Source of the DNA: Kitagawia praeruptora
Taxonomy: Eukaryota > Streptophyta > Magnoliopsida > Apiales > Apiaceae
DNA length: 64,000 nucleotides
Reading direction: 5' to 3'
Assembly: GCA_037693485.1 (NCBI GenBank)
Contig: CM075348.1
Location: 13,064,501-13,128,500 of the forward strand
In this document: positions 1-10,765 of the stretch, in pieces
Numbering within the stretch: the first letter of the stretch is position 1
How the letters are laid out: every line of letters starts with the position of its first letter
Notes under the pieces: model-generated
Database searches by the model: none
What the model was told of the DNA's origin: nothing
The model's input: the letters and a program-made list of their open reading frames with translations, nothing else
Program-made: the position numbers and the translations under genes

Positions 1-215
1 TGCTGGTTGCAGGTTGATTGGTTTCGGCTGCAAGAGCAGCTTCTTTGGTGTTCACCTGCTGGTTGCAGGTAGCTTCTTTGCTATTCACCTACTGGTTGCA
101 GGTAGCTTCTTTGGTATTAACCTGCTGGTTGCAGGTAGCTTCTTTGGTATTCACCTGCTAGTTGCAGGTAGCTTCTTTGGTATTCACCTGCTGGTTGCAG
201 GTTGATTGGATTTAG
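1..215. repeat. 33-bp tandem repeat, about 6 copies
   Basis: A unit containing GGTAGCTTCTTTGGTATT and the palindromic-looking CACCTGCTGGTTGCAGG recurs every 33 bp. Because 33 is a multiple of three, one frame stays open and would give an 11-residue repeat ending HLLVA. The array begins before the window. It is probably a non-coding minisatellite of the retrotransposon 3' region. Confidence 0.8.
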
Positions 216-870
216 CTGCAGGTGCAGCTTCATTGGATTTTAGCTACGGATTGCAGTTTCATTAGGAACTTACCTGCTAGCAGCAGGTTCATTGGTTTCA
301 TCTACAATATGCAGGTGCTTTGGTTTTATCAATAGATTTTCGAGGATCTAGGTTCACATTCTTGTGGAGCTTCCCTGTATTTGCTAGCTCGCGATATTCA
401 AGCTTGGACAGATTTGGATATTTAAATTTTGGAGGAACCTCCCTAGTAGACACCTTTGGGTAAGAATTCGGTAAACCTCTTTAGGCCTAGGAGAGGTTAA
501 ATGGTTTATTAGGTACGGCTGCCATGCTTAGATTTAGGTTTTGATCTGTCACTAAAATGTGTCGTTTTATTTGCATGACTTATGTGGATTATATATTTAC
601 ATGATCTATGTGGATTATATGTTTATGTGTTTGTTTGCTATCTGTTTATGTGAAACATGTTTTCTTGTTAATGGTATATGTGTGAATCTTGAATGTCTGA
701 ATGTTGAATCTAGCTCTTCATTATCGTTAGTCACATGTCAAATAACTAGGAGGGTAGTGGGAGTATGGACTTGCTAGGTAGATCCTCTTAAATATGAACC
801 TCTTAGGTACGGACCTCCGTGGAGAGTATGGACTTGGTCTTTAAGATAATGGGAGTATTTAGGAACCTCT

Positions 871-1000
871 TAATGGAGTCTGGCTCGCGAAGTTCCTATG
901 CTTATAGGATCGCGAGGTGCCTTAATGGAGACTAGCTCGCGAATTTCCTATGCTTATAGGATCGCGAGGTGCCTTGATGGAGCCAGGCTCGCGGAGTCTC
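871..1000. repeat. 52-bp tandem repeat, about 2.4 copies
   Basis: The phrase TAATGGAG...GGCTCGCG...CTATGCTTATAGGATCGCGAGG starts at 871, 923 and 975. The 52-bp period is constant and differences between copies are few. Confidence 0.8.
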
Positions 1001-1004
1001 TTGG

Positions 1005-1075
1005 CATATGGATTGGCATATGGATTGGAATATGGATGGGAATATGGATTGGCATATGGATTGATATTTGGATTT
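1005..1075. repeat. 12-bp tandem repeat (catatggattgg), about 5 copies
   Basis: Five slightly varied copies of a 12-bp unit follow directly on the 52-bp repeat. The two arrays together make a local repeat hotspot. Confidence 0.75.
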
Positions 1076-2094
1076 TACTATGAGCTCATCAAACCCTTAG
1101 TGAGGAAGGGAAGCTCTTTCCATATTAAAGATATAGTTTTTCTTTTGAAAAAACCTTATGGCGATGGAGTGATATTTAAAGGCATGTGGAGCTTCGATAT
1201 GAGTTACAACTACATAAATTTAAAAGCTGATGGACAAGTTTTGGAGTGAGGTTTGGCTGCAACTGCTTATGGTTTGTTGAGGTTCAGGTACAACTGCTGG
1301 TTTTTTTTGACCAGCTACTTCACATCTGGCTAATATATTTGGAATTCAAGCTGAAGAAGGTTTTGCATATTGTATGGAAAGGAAGTTCGATGGCTCATAA
1401 GGAAGGGTTATAGGAAAGCTAGAACGCATGTTGGATGAAGGCTGTTGTTTGTGCGGATGTACGAATGTTTGGATTTATAAAATCGGATATGAGCTTCGGC
1501 TGGATAGAAGGGCATAACTTTCTTATGAGGTTCGAATTACGGGGAACCTCAAAGTGATGGGTTTATGGAAATACGGAGCAGAAGTAGGTTTGAATGGGAA
1601 TCATGATCCTAAACGTTGTTGGAAAGGAATAATGTGCAGGAATAATTCAAAATAGAATAAACATGATTGAAGATGGGGACCTCTAGTTGAGCTACAAGAT
1701 TTATGCCCACATAAGGCAGTTGGAATAAATACAACGGAGGACTCAATAACGGCTAAAACTTATGGAGGACTCAGTTGTAACTCCCTTATCAACAGCGGCT
1801 GATGCGGCTGGACCTCCCGGAAGGAATCCACATCTTATGAGCTTATCTCGGATTAATAAACTGGCATCATCTCTCAATTCTACTGATAATTCTAAGGCCC
1901 TCTCTGCTCGTTCGAGGAGGTGGCTTCTCAGGGGTGTCTTTGTTGGAATCTCTATTAGGGACAACAACTTCTCAACAATTTTAAGATTTAAGAAGGTTTT
2001 ACATGTCACATCGAAAGGAAATCCAACGGCTCGGGGGGTACATCAGATTTTCGTCGAAGAGCTGGTAGATTGGAAAAGAGGTTCTCATCATGAG

Positions 2095-2958
2095 TAGGGC
2101 TGTAAATGAGTCGATACACTCACGAACAGTTCGGCGTTCGGTTCGAAAAAAGTTCGACTCGAGTTCGATTCGATTTGTTAACGAGTCGAACATGATCACA
2201 ATTTTAAGGTTCGTCTCGTAAATGAGCCGAACTTGAGCACAACATAGTTCGGCTCAATAGTTCGCGAACAAGTTCGATTATATAGTTCGTGAACAAGTTC
2301 GTTAACGTAGTTCGTGAACAAACTCGTAAATATATATGGTCCATGAATGAGTTCTTGTACAAATTCGATACATATTCTCATGAACATATTTAATTAAGAT
2401 TTTACAGGAGTCCTTGAATTTACGATAATTAGTAAATAATTTAGTGTTTATGAAATAATATATTAGTTTATTATGTATATTCATTATCTTCTTTTGTTAA
2501 ATATATACATTATTTTTATTATAAATAATTAAATTAGACATATGTTACACTGTAATTATAACATTAGTTGGTTATTTATTAACTAAATTTATTCGAATCG
2601 TGGATAATTGTAGACTAGAAGGATATCTTTAATTTTTGAGGTTTTATCTTTTTTATTTTTAATGCATTAAAATTCTAGAATTAAATGAGGTATTTGTGAA
2701 CACGAGATCATGGACAATATTCATGAGATGTTCATGAGCTAGTATTCATGAGAAGTTCGTGACCAATAGCTCGTGAGACATGTTCGTGAACTGTTCGCGA
2801 ACATGTTCGTGAATAACATTTTTCTTAACGAGTCGATACACAAACAAAAAAATTGGCTCGATAAAAGTTCGAGCTCGGGTTCGAGTTCGAAATATTTTTA
2901 ACGAGCTGATACATGAACAGTCAAGAGTTCGGCTCGGTTCGGCTCATTTACAGCCCTA
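2095..2958. mobile_element. Non-autonomous hAT element nested in the LTR retrotransposon
   Basis: The ends are a 16-bp inverted repeat, TAGGGCTGTAAATGAG at 2095-2110 and its complement at 2943-2958. The element is flanked by a perfect 8-bp target duplication, atcatgag, at 2087-2094 and 2959-2966. An 8-bp duplication and a TAGGG-type terminus are typical of the hAT superfamily. The 864-bp interior is AT-rich with many GTTCGTGAAC-like palindromes and has no transposase, so it depends on an enzyme supplied elsewhere. A diverged relative seems to lie at about 35640-36510. Confidence 0.88.
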
Positions 2959-4218
2959 ATCATGAGCTAGCAGAGAGGGAGCTTCTACCAAGTAGGTTCG
3001 ACGGCCGAACCTGATCTAAAGCGGATCCACAAGGAAAAAGATAAGTTCTACTCTCATGCTTTTACATATTCATTATCATACATGTTTTATGTACACAGAT
3101 GGAAATTTTTCATAGCCTTAAGCTAGAAACATCATTCGAACCTCATCTTTTCAAATGGTTCATTATCTTTAGCACTGCATTAGCTCATGATTATCAAAAT
3201 GCGCATTTCATATGATTTCAAGGAAACAAGTTTGCATGGAGTTATAAAGAAAAGGTCATCATTCCATATACATTTATTAAATTATGCATGGTTTTCAAAA
3301 GGTGTTTTCAAAGTTGCTAGCTGAAGCTGTCAGGTAGGTACCTAGGCACGCTATATGTCCCATAATGTAACCACTTGGAAAGACATAGCAGCAATTCAGG
3401 AGGTTTTCATAGCTGATCCCTTGGTCCCTCTTGTGGTACGTATATGGAATCACTTATAACTTACAACGCTCGGAGGATCCCAAGGTTTATGGGAAAGGTC
3501 TGAAAAGTCCCATGATGTTGGGCATTATAGGGGAAGCCCTCAAAATATTTAACAAAATCTTTGGAGGTCCATTGTGGTATGTTCGTGGAAATTTCTGAAA
3601 ATTGTGGCATTATGTCTTGAAGAGTGTGTTCGCCAAGGTTCTGCTTGATTGTAGAGGCAGCAACGGATTTATATACAAACTCATTTGCACCTGCATACTT
3701 GCATGAATGTTTTCTATGTGTATGAGCTGTATGCATTATATAGGTGAGCTGTTTAGATCCAACTACTAATCACTGTTTCTAGTTATTGTCATAGCTTAGG
3801 TTTGGAAGTTTAAGGTATCTTTGCAACAGCAGGAGCTCTATACGGAAGCTCCATGGCATGGCTCACGAGGAATTCTTACACGAAGGTTATTTTAGCAGGA
3901 GAAAGGAGCATCTCGAGGAATTAGATTATGGTTTTCAAAGAAAAAATGCCGGAAGCTAGTAGGTTCAGGTACGAAGCTGAGGAAGCTTATAATTGGAGCT
4001 GGAGTGTCGTACATGATCTATGGTATACGGATGGGTCTTATTTAAGGATTCAGATTGAGGTACATATGCAGAAGCATTGTGTTTCCTGTTTCTTACGTCG
4101 AGTTAGCTCATGCAAGCTTGGAAGTACAGTGTTGAAGCTATGTATCTGTCTGAGAAGGTAAGGAAGGATTGGGCCTCCTCTTGTATTGGTTCCTTTCGCA
4201 TTCCATGACATCAAGGAA

Positions 4219-4233
4219 CCGGGGAGGGGGTAG
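4219..4233 (+). other. Polypurine tract before the 3' LTR
   Basis: A G-rich purine run (GGGGAGGGGG at 4221-4230) ends just before the LTR. This is where plus-strand priming occurs in LTR retrotransposons, so the following LTR is a 3' LTR on the + strand. Confidence 0.8.
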
Positions 4234-4234
4234 T

Positions 4235-5170
4235 TGTTGTGCCCAAAATTTGTAATGGGTTTAATTTTAGGCCCATGGATGTTTGGGGACCCAATTTGAG
4301 TGGTTTGAGTGATATTTGAGGAGGATCAGTTTTGGAGGAAGCTCTGGAGGTGGAAAGTTTGAGGGAAGCTCTAGAGGTTCCGCTGTGGAGGTACGAATAT
4401 GGAGGTAGCTCTGAAGATTCCGCTGTGGAGGTATGGGTTTAAAGGAAGATGTGGAGGTGTACATTTGAAGGGTAGCTTTGGAGGTGGAGGTTCGGTTTAG
4501 AGGGAAGCTGTATAGGTGCAGGTGTGCTTACAAGCTCCACCTCTGTTGGTCGAATGGATAAGGATCGTCTCCTAATTTGTAGGGGATACGAATTGAGTCC
4601 TTTAAATAGTTTATTTCATTGAGGGACACGTTTCTAATATGATAAATATTGGATATTTGTGATATATGTCTATACATACATGGAGTTCTCGTATGAGTAG
4701 GATTTGGGAGTTCTACTTCGAATAGGACTATACTAAGTGGCTAGCTGAATCAAGGATAAGGCGTATTTCTACACAAACACTTCAAGATCAGCATTGGAGG
4801 AAGGATAAAATACATCAATTTCGTGGCTTATTGGTCAAGAAAAGGAGTCCATAACCTAAAGAACTACATCGGGGCTTGATTCCTATAAATAGGATATGTA
4901 GGCAGTTGGCAAGGGGGTTCGGATTTTCACTTCTCTCTACACAAGGCACGTGTAACCTTAGTGATACTTTCCCGGGCATATCTTGGCCGAAATTTAATGC
5001 CATATTGTCTGGTGACCTTGCCAATTCAGTCCCAAAACACCACAAATCTCCACCCGCTCCGGCAGTTGGAGCTGTAGCGCGAACCTACTTCAACGTCCGA
5101 TATCCAAGGACAAATTCGGTTATTCTAGCGATATTCTCTCTGGGTGTTGATGCGGAATTTCCTCACAACA
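4235..5170 (+). mobile_element. 3' LTR of the first retrotransposon (936 bp)
   Basis: The LTR opens with TGTTGTG and closes with CACAACA, a perfect 7-bp inverted terminal match with the usual TG...CA ends. It follows a polypurine tract. A TATA-like box (CTATAAATAGG) at about 4884 would be the core promoter. The first 300 bp contain degenerate repeats of GGAGGTAGCTCTG type. The bases after it (agtag, 5171-5175) would be the target duplication, but the 5' copy is outside the window. The start resembles a sequence at about 39415, which may be an old relative. Confidence 0.8.
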
Positions 5171-5515
5171 AGTAGGATTGAAATAAATAAAATCTATAAA
5201 AATTTAATTTTTGAATCGGGGATGAATTTGAAAGAAAAAAGTAAGAGAATTTGTCATTTAGGCATCTAAAATATGAATTATGTATACGAGAATAATATTT
5301 CTCTTATTTTTTATTCAAAATTTTATCTTTCTAAATTTTATATTATGAAGTTAAAACAACCTACGATGCTTGGCTAAAATTTCATGTTATTGATTCTTTT
5401 ACTTCATTCCATCACCTCCGACATCTAAATGGAAGATTGAATATGTATACAAGGATAATTATTTATTTTCGGCTAAGTTCAAAGCTAAATTTAAAACTTT
5501 CGCTACAAGATCTAA
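5171..5515. other. AT-rich spacer, no feature seen
   Basis: No coding signal, terminal repeat or structured repeat was found between the LTR and the MITE at 5516. Confidence 0.5.
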
Positions 5516-5786
5516 GGCCATGTTTGTTTTAGGGGATTATAATCCTTGGAAAATTACACTATCTTTCTTAAATTTAAAGGATTATAATCCCATGGAAGTA
5601 TATTGCTATCATCTTTTTGATTCATTTCTATGGGATTATAATACTTTCTTTCACAAGGTATTATAATCCCATGGGAGTGAACTAAAACAATGATCAAAAT
5701 GTGAATTCATGGGATTATAATCCCTTACGTTTGGGATTTATAAGGTAATAATTTGGGGATTATAATCCCTTGAAACAAACATGGCC
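5516..5786. mobile_element. Tourist-like (PIF/Harbinger) MITE, 271 bp
   Basis: The terminal inverted repeat is GGCCATGTTTGTTT at 5516-5529 and its complement at 5773-5786, with a TAA target duplication at 5513-5515 and 5787-5789. The interior repeats GGGATTATAATCCC palindromes on both arms, so the single strand would fold into a long hairpin. A 3-bp TTA/TAA duplication with a GGCC...GTTTGTTT end is standard for Tourist MITEs. There is no coding capacity. Confidence 0.88.
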
Positions 5787-5794
5787 TAAGAATC

Positions 5795-7379
5795 TAGGTC
5801 GACAGTTTTTTTTGCATAGTCGTAAATGGTGTCATTTACGACGGAAATTGTCTGTCGCTTTTGCTCCAGTAGAAAGTTTAAATTTCATTATAAATTACAA
5901 TTTACGTCGTAAGTTAAAATAATGGGATCCACTTTTGTAATAAATTATTGGCAAACTTACGATTGGAAAAAGTTATCCTTTCTTCCTTTCTTAGGATGGA
6001 AAATTCGTCGTATCTTAACAACTAGCGATGATAATAAGCGTCGTATATGTAGTGGGACCCACATGCTTGCTGAGTTAAATTTTATCAAAAAACACTAAAA
6101 TACTACATTACGAACGGAATATGAATGATGAACAACCATTGTAAATATGCATGAACCTAGTTGGTCCCGTCCATAAAATAGTTTCTGCTAATTTTCTGGT
6201 TTCCAGGCATTTCGGCGCATTCCAAATCACATACAATGTGCAATATATGCAATCCAATATCCTAATCAACAATCAACCATATAACTAAACACTCCAAAAT
6301 AGAATGTTACACAATTCAAAATACCATAGTTTACATAAATTTCATCATAAATCCATAATCATTCACATGCAAAAGTTTAAAGCATCATTCACAAACGTAT
6401 ACGGTCATACAAACATCCACAAGCCAAATTTAAGTCACAACATACAACTTAAAGAAACATACATCATCCATATTAAGTTCACTAACACTAAATTTAACCC
6501 CCAATAACAGGACCGTCATGAGAGACAATATTATAAGACGGAGCACTCATATCACGATCATTGTCAGACTCGGTACTATCAACATCTTTGCCCGCACCAT
6601 CATCAAGATCATCATCCTGGAGCTTCCCCTACAATATACACATAAATAATTAGCTATAAAATTTGAATGACAAACTCTTACTTTGTCTGTCATTAACATA
6701 GAGCACAAAATTGCGAAGTGAAAACACATCAGACGAACTTAATTGTGTTTGCACTCTGCCCTAAGCTTACCAATATATATGAAGTATGAACACATCGGAT
6801 AATAGAATATAAAAAAAGTTTACTTCTAAACAACGTCGTTTCGTCATCAAAAAAAGTAATTCATTTTGCAATTAAATTTAATTACAATAACCAAAGTTAA
6901 TTACGAAGGAATTTTTCGTCGTAAGTTCACTTCTAAACAGGGTCGTTTCGTCATCAGAAAAAAAAGTAATCATTTTGCAATTAAATTTAATTACAATAAC
7001 CAAAGTTACGACGGAATTTTTCGTCGTAAATTCACTTTTAAACGATGCCATTTCTTCATCAAAAAAAGTAATTCATTTTATAATTAAATTTAATTACAAT
7101 AACCAAAGTTACGACGAAATTTTTCATCGTAATTTAACTTTTAAACGACATCTTTTCGCCATCAGAAAAAGTAATTCATTTTGCAATTTAATTTAATTAT
7201 AATAACCAAAGTTACGATGGAAATTCCGTCGTAAAATCAGTTTTAATAAAATAATTATCTTCTAACAAATTTCGTTTCCGTCATAAGTTACGACGGATTT
7301 CCAATTCCATTGTAAGTATGGTGTGCAAAATAAATCCATCGTAAATTGGGCATAATAAATGACTAAATTTGTTGTAGTA
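5795..7379. mobile_element. Non-autonomous CACTA derivative related to CACTA-3
   Basis: The right end (about 7363-7379, AAATTTGTTGTAGTA) is the complement of the CACTA-3 left terminus with its last base changed. The interior is full of TTACGACGG/CCGTCGTAA motifs, the same words that crowd the subterminal regions of CACTA-3. No transposase is present. The left end is not clean: the motif array starts at about 5815 right after the Tourist MITE and no CACTA terminus is visible there, so the element may be truncated. The left boundary is approximate. Confidence 0.6.
6822..7215. repeat. About 107-bp tandem repeat, 4 copies
   Basis: Four copies begin near 6822, 6928, 7033 and 7136. Each holds an AAACGACGTCGTTTCGTCATC-like word, then a stretch containing AATTTAATTACAATAACC and an ACGACGGAATTTTTCGTCGT palindrome. 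Short open frames here merely follow the repeat period and are not genes. Confidence 0.75.
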
Positions 7380-7382
7380 TTT

Positions 7383-8066
7383 GTAATGAGTATATGCAAC
7401 TATTTTAGGGTTAATTAGATGAATATACAGAACCTGACATGGTGTCTGAAGCTAAACTCCATCCTTTTCGTTTCAGACAGAAATGCAAGTCAAACTTCTC
7501 AGAGTCGTACAATATTTATATAATGTCTGTTTGATATATATATATATATATATATGAGATTTCGGTGAAAAAGACATGGAATCACCTAGACATGAACAGC
7601 AAGATTAAAACAAAATGTTTATTTTAATTAATATAATTCCAGTCGCGCTGTTAGCCACTAGTTGGTGCAAATATGACAAGTAATGCCCTCCTTTTCAAGG
7701 TCTAGCTATACATATATAGTAATCAGAAGAAGTAGGGCTCAATTCCATGCGGAGCGATTGTTGCAACATATTTTTCACGTTTAATAAGTAAAGTAAGATG
7801 AGAAAATCACATTTACATATAAATTTTTGACGTTCTTAATAAATACGATAAGGTATATTAATGTCTCGGACCTATTAAGTAAAGTAAGGTGAGAAAATTA
7901 CATTCACATATAAATATTTAACATTTTGAATAAACACGATAAAATATGTTACAACAAGTAAAAAATCTTTTCCGGACCTTTTCCGGACCTCTTGATTAAG
8001 TATTCTCTCATCACTATCACTAGTATGAATTACTTTTTATGTATGCTAACATGGATACAATATAAA
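7383..8066. other. Upstream region of the bHLH gene
   Basis: This stretch is AT-rich, with a short (TA)n run at about 7537-7555. Two diverged direct repeats near 7787-7870 and 7878-7950 share AAGTAAAGTAAG.TGAGAAAAT and CACATATAAAT. No gene is seen. It presumably holds the bHLH promoter. Confidence 0.5.
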
Positions 8067-8069
8067 CAC

Positions 8070-8083
8070 TCCTATATATATTA
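8070..8083 (+). promoter_or_regulatory. Probable TATA box of the bHLH gene
   Basis: CCTATATATATTAG lies about 115 bp before the chosen ATG, a plausible distance for a plant core promoter and short 5' leader. A (GT)n run sits in the leader at 8172-8184. Confidence 0.5.
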
Positions 8084-8196
8084 GCCCACTAGCTTCATCT
8101 TGAAATATATTATCAAGGTTCCTCCTTGTGTAAGTAAGCATCTCAAGTCCATTAAAGCAAGGAAAAAGAAAGTGTGTGTGTGTGTTTCTGTGTGTT

Positions 8197-9398
8197 ATGT
8201 TGGAGATGGAATATAATGGTCATGATTTCTTGGAGGAGTTGCTAACTTTCAGAAGTGAGCCATGGGAATCATGCACCAATTTTATTCCAACAGGAGCTAA
8301 TGATTTCTATATTAATGGATATTCTAGTGTTACTAGCTTTGCTGAGAACCTGCCTTTTCCTAACATTCCTCAAAACACTTGTTTTGATGAGTTATCTACT
8401 GTTCCATTTAATGAATATCAACAAACCCTCAATTCTTCAACAATTTTGAGTGAGTTTTGTGGTCCATTTGGAGATGAATTACAACAAGCTATATCAGCTC
8501 CAGAACACACTGATTCTTCTAACAACATACTTGATACACCTCCATTCTTCCCTTGTCAAGAAGAGTATTCATTAATGTCGATTATGGATGAGTTGAAAGT
8601 AAAAACAGCTGGTGATTCTTGTAAAATGGAGCCATTTCAAGCTGCTGAAGTCCCTAGTTTTAATGTTGGTAGTAGCACTAAAACCAAGAAAGTAGATGGA
8701 CAACCTTCGAAGAATTTAATGGCTGAAAGAAGGCGAAGGAAACGGCTCAATGATCGGCTCTCGATGCTTCGATCTGTGGTTCCTAAGATAAGCAAGGTAC
8801 TATACTCTTTTGTGTGTGTGTGTGTGTGTGTTGTTTTTCTATATAACAAGATGTAAATCTTGGAATACTTCTCAACAAATTTTGGAACTTTGGTTATTCG
8901 GTTTGGTTCGAAATTTTACAAGTCGAAAATTGGAAAGTTTGGTTTGTATTATAAGAGTGAGTTTGAATTAGATGAAAATGTGTGTTGCAAGAATTAGATA
9001 AAAACGATAGATAATTTACAGCAAACAATAATCAAAAGAATGTTATGGAATTTACGGTTCAATTATAAGTATGTTTCTATTTGTATTTGTGTGTGTTCGG
9101 GTTTTCAAGAATTATTAAACCAGAATCTTGAGATTTGCAGTTTGTATCATTAGTGGGGTCTAACTTTATATGCTACACTTTTTGTCCACTTGGAAATTAC
9201 TATACAGATGGATAGGACATCAATACTTGGAGATACTATAGACTACATGAATGAACTTCTGGAAAGAATTAGAAAACTGCAAGAAGAAAATGAGATTGGC
9301 TCCATTAATGATCATCACCATCAGCTTAACTTAACTAGCATCTTTAATGATGTTAAACCTAATGAAGTTCTTGTCAGAAATTCTCCAAAAGTATGTAG

Positions 9399-9431
<33 letters not shown>

Positions 9432-9837
9432 GATATGGCCTTAAATCATACTAATAATATAAATTTGGCATTTTTATATAACAATGAGCAGTTTAGTGTG
9501 GAAAGGAGAAACACGGAGACTCAAATTGAAATGTGTTGTGCTAATAAGCCAGGGTTGTTACTATCAACTGTGACTACATTAGAAGAACTAGGTCTTGAGA
9601 TTCAACAGTGTGTTATTAGCTGCTTCAGTGACTTTGGAATGCGTGCTACTTGTTTAGAGGTACTAATTACTAAATTTAGTTCAACCATTTTTACTAATCA
9701 GCACAAATCGTAATCTCATTTTTGTTGTTCTTTTTGTTGGTGACATATAGGAAGTGGAGAAAGGAAGAAATATGAGTCCAGAAGATATAAAACAAGCTTT
9801 ATTTACGAATGCTGGATATGGTGGGAGATGCTTGTAG
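8197..9837 (+). CDS. bHLH93: bHLH transcription factor, bHLH93-like; four exons, 345 aa
   Basis: Exons are 8197-8796, 9208-9390, 9492-9659 and 9751-9837. All introns are GT-AG and all junctions fall on codon boundaries. The protein is probably a nuclear, E-box-binding dimer. Residues 173-200 hold the basic region and helix 1 (NLMAERRRRKRLNDR), with the Glu-Arg contacts expected for CANNTG binding. Helix 2 starts exon 2 (MDRTSILGDTIDYM, 201-214). Exons 3 and 4 encode a C-terminal ACT-like dimerisation fold (KPGLL near residue 280). The order acidic N-terminus, bHLH, ACT-like fold, and the QPSKNLMAERRRRKRL sequence, match the bHLH93/bHLH61 group, related to ICE1/SCREAM. Length is normal. ATG 8197 was chosen because the frame upstream is low-complexity GT repeat; ATG 8206 is also possible. 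Intron 2 starts with a (CT)n run at 9399-9429. The group is involved in flowering and stomatal or stress control in Arabidopsis; the role here is inferred. Confidence 0.92.
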
Positions 9838-10290
9838 GGGATTTATGGAATGTGATGATGAGCTGAGAGATTAATAAAAAGGGAATTGAGGGGTGAAATT
9901 TTGTGTATGGGATCATAATTATTAACACTATTATTTTTCTGGAAATCTTAATATATACTGTTTATTAGGAACTGTAAAAGTGAGGCTGCTATGGTCTTCT
10001 TAATTCTTGTCATGGCCTCAATTATTTCTTATGAATAAGAAATCAGTTGTCTGGTTTGCTGATGATCCATTGGCATCATATAACTAAAACTATTTTCGTT
10101 TTAGTGCCTGTGTATGTTTTTACATTTATAATTTCCAAAAAAATATAGAAAAACTTTTACACTTAAATTTAGGATTATTAGTAGTCTAAATAAGATTTAC
10201 CTAAAAGGTTGAGAAACTCTTAACAAAATTAGGGCACATTGTACTTGTGGGTACCCTACTTATTTGTCGATCTTTTTAGTTTGGTATATA
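9838..10290 (+). other. 3' region of the bHLH gene
   Basis: An AATAAAA word about 35 bp past the stop (near 9872) is a likely polyadenylation signal. The rest is AT-rich without other features. Confidence 0.5.
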
Positions 10291-10304
10291 TGTTTTCTTT
10301 TGGG

Positions 10305-10765
10305 TGAAGTGCCAAAATGGCACAATTTGGGAGAAAAATGTCCAAAATGGCACAATCTGAAAACACTGCTGGCACTTTCTTCACGCGAGTTAATCATGCG
10401 TTTGGGGGTAACGCATGTGGTAGATGCGTTACTCGTGTTTTTTTACACCACCCAACTGAAAAATCACCAAAAAACGCAATCAATACTAGCGTTTTGAGGG
10501 TAACGCAACTGCGTCATGCGTTATGGGGTAACGCATCACGCACTTACGTTACCCTCAAAACGTCAATGTTGATTGCGTTTTTGGTGATTTTTCAGCTGGG
10601 TGTTGTAAAAAAACACGAGTAACGCATCTACTAGATGCGTTACCCCCTAACGCCAGTAATACATGAGTGAAGAAAGTGCCCCTGCGGGGCCTCTTTTTCA
10701 AATAGTGCTATTTTGGACATCCACCCCTATTTTTGTGCCATTTTGGGCATTTTCTCTTTTCTTTT
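10305..10765. mobile_element. Foldback element with long inverted arms
   Basis: The outer ends carry GTGCCAAAATGGCACAA and a matching complement near 10735-10765. Nested inner arms match over most of the length: for example AACGCATGTGGTAGATGCGTTACTCGTG near 10411 pairs with the complement near 10612, and GCGTTTTGAGGGTAACG near 10490 pairs near 10545. The RNA or single strand would form one long hairpin. A possible 11-bp duplication, tatatatgttt, lies farther out (about 10277 and 10795) but its spacing from the arms is untidy. The family is unassigned; Mutator-like foldback is a guess. Confidence 0.65.

Larger units (their letters stand above)
1..4234 (+). mobile_element. 3' internal region of a long LTR retrotransposon (5' part outside window)
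   Basis: This stretch lies upstream of a polypurine tract and an LTR, so it is read as the 3' untranslated part of an LTR retrotransposon. I see no gag, protease, reverse transcriptase or integrase motif in it. It contains several tandem repeats (1-215, 871-1000, 1005-1075) and a nested hAT element (2095-2958). A 111-codon open frame at 1762-2097 matches nothing I recognise and runs into the hAT insertion, so it is not called as a gene. A long non-coding 3' region with tandem repeats is known in the Tat/Retand and Ogre groups of Ty3/gypsy elements. That placement is inference only, since no coding domain is visible. Confidence 0.6.

Noticed and set aside
14..205. 63-codon repetitive frame with GSFFGIHLLVA units
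   Set aside because: It is the 33-bp minisatellite read in the one open frame. No start context or continuation.
1762..2097. 111-codon open frame in the first retrotransposon, with an 88-codon opposing frame
   Set aside because: No recognisable domain, it runs into the hAT insertion, and open frames on both strands here suggest chance.
6866..7196. Overlapping repetitive frames suggesting a repeat protein
   Set aside because: They follow the 107-bp tandem repeat of a non-autonomous CACTA derivative.
8176..8196. Upstream GTG start for the bHLH protein
   Set aside because: Those codons are a (GT)n microsatellite in the leader. ATG 8197 or 8206 fits the family.
8637..8849. Minus-strand frame opposite bHLH exon 1
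   Set aside because: Shadow of the conserved bHLH coding exon plus the GT repeat.
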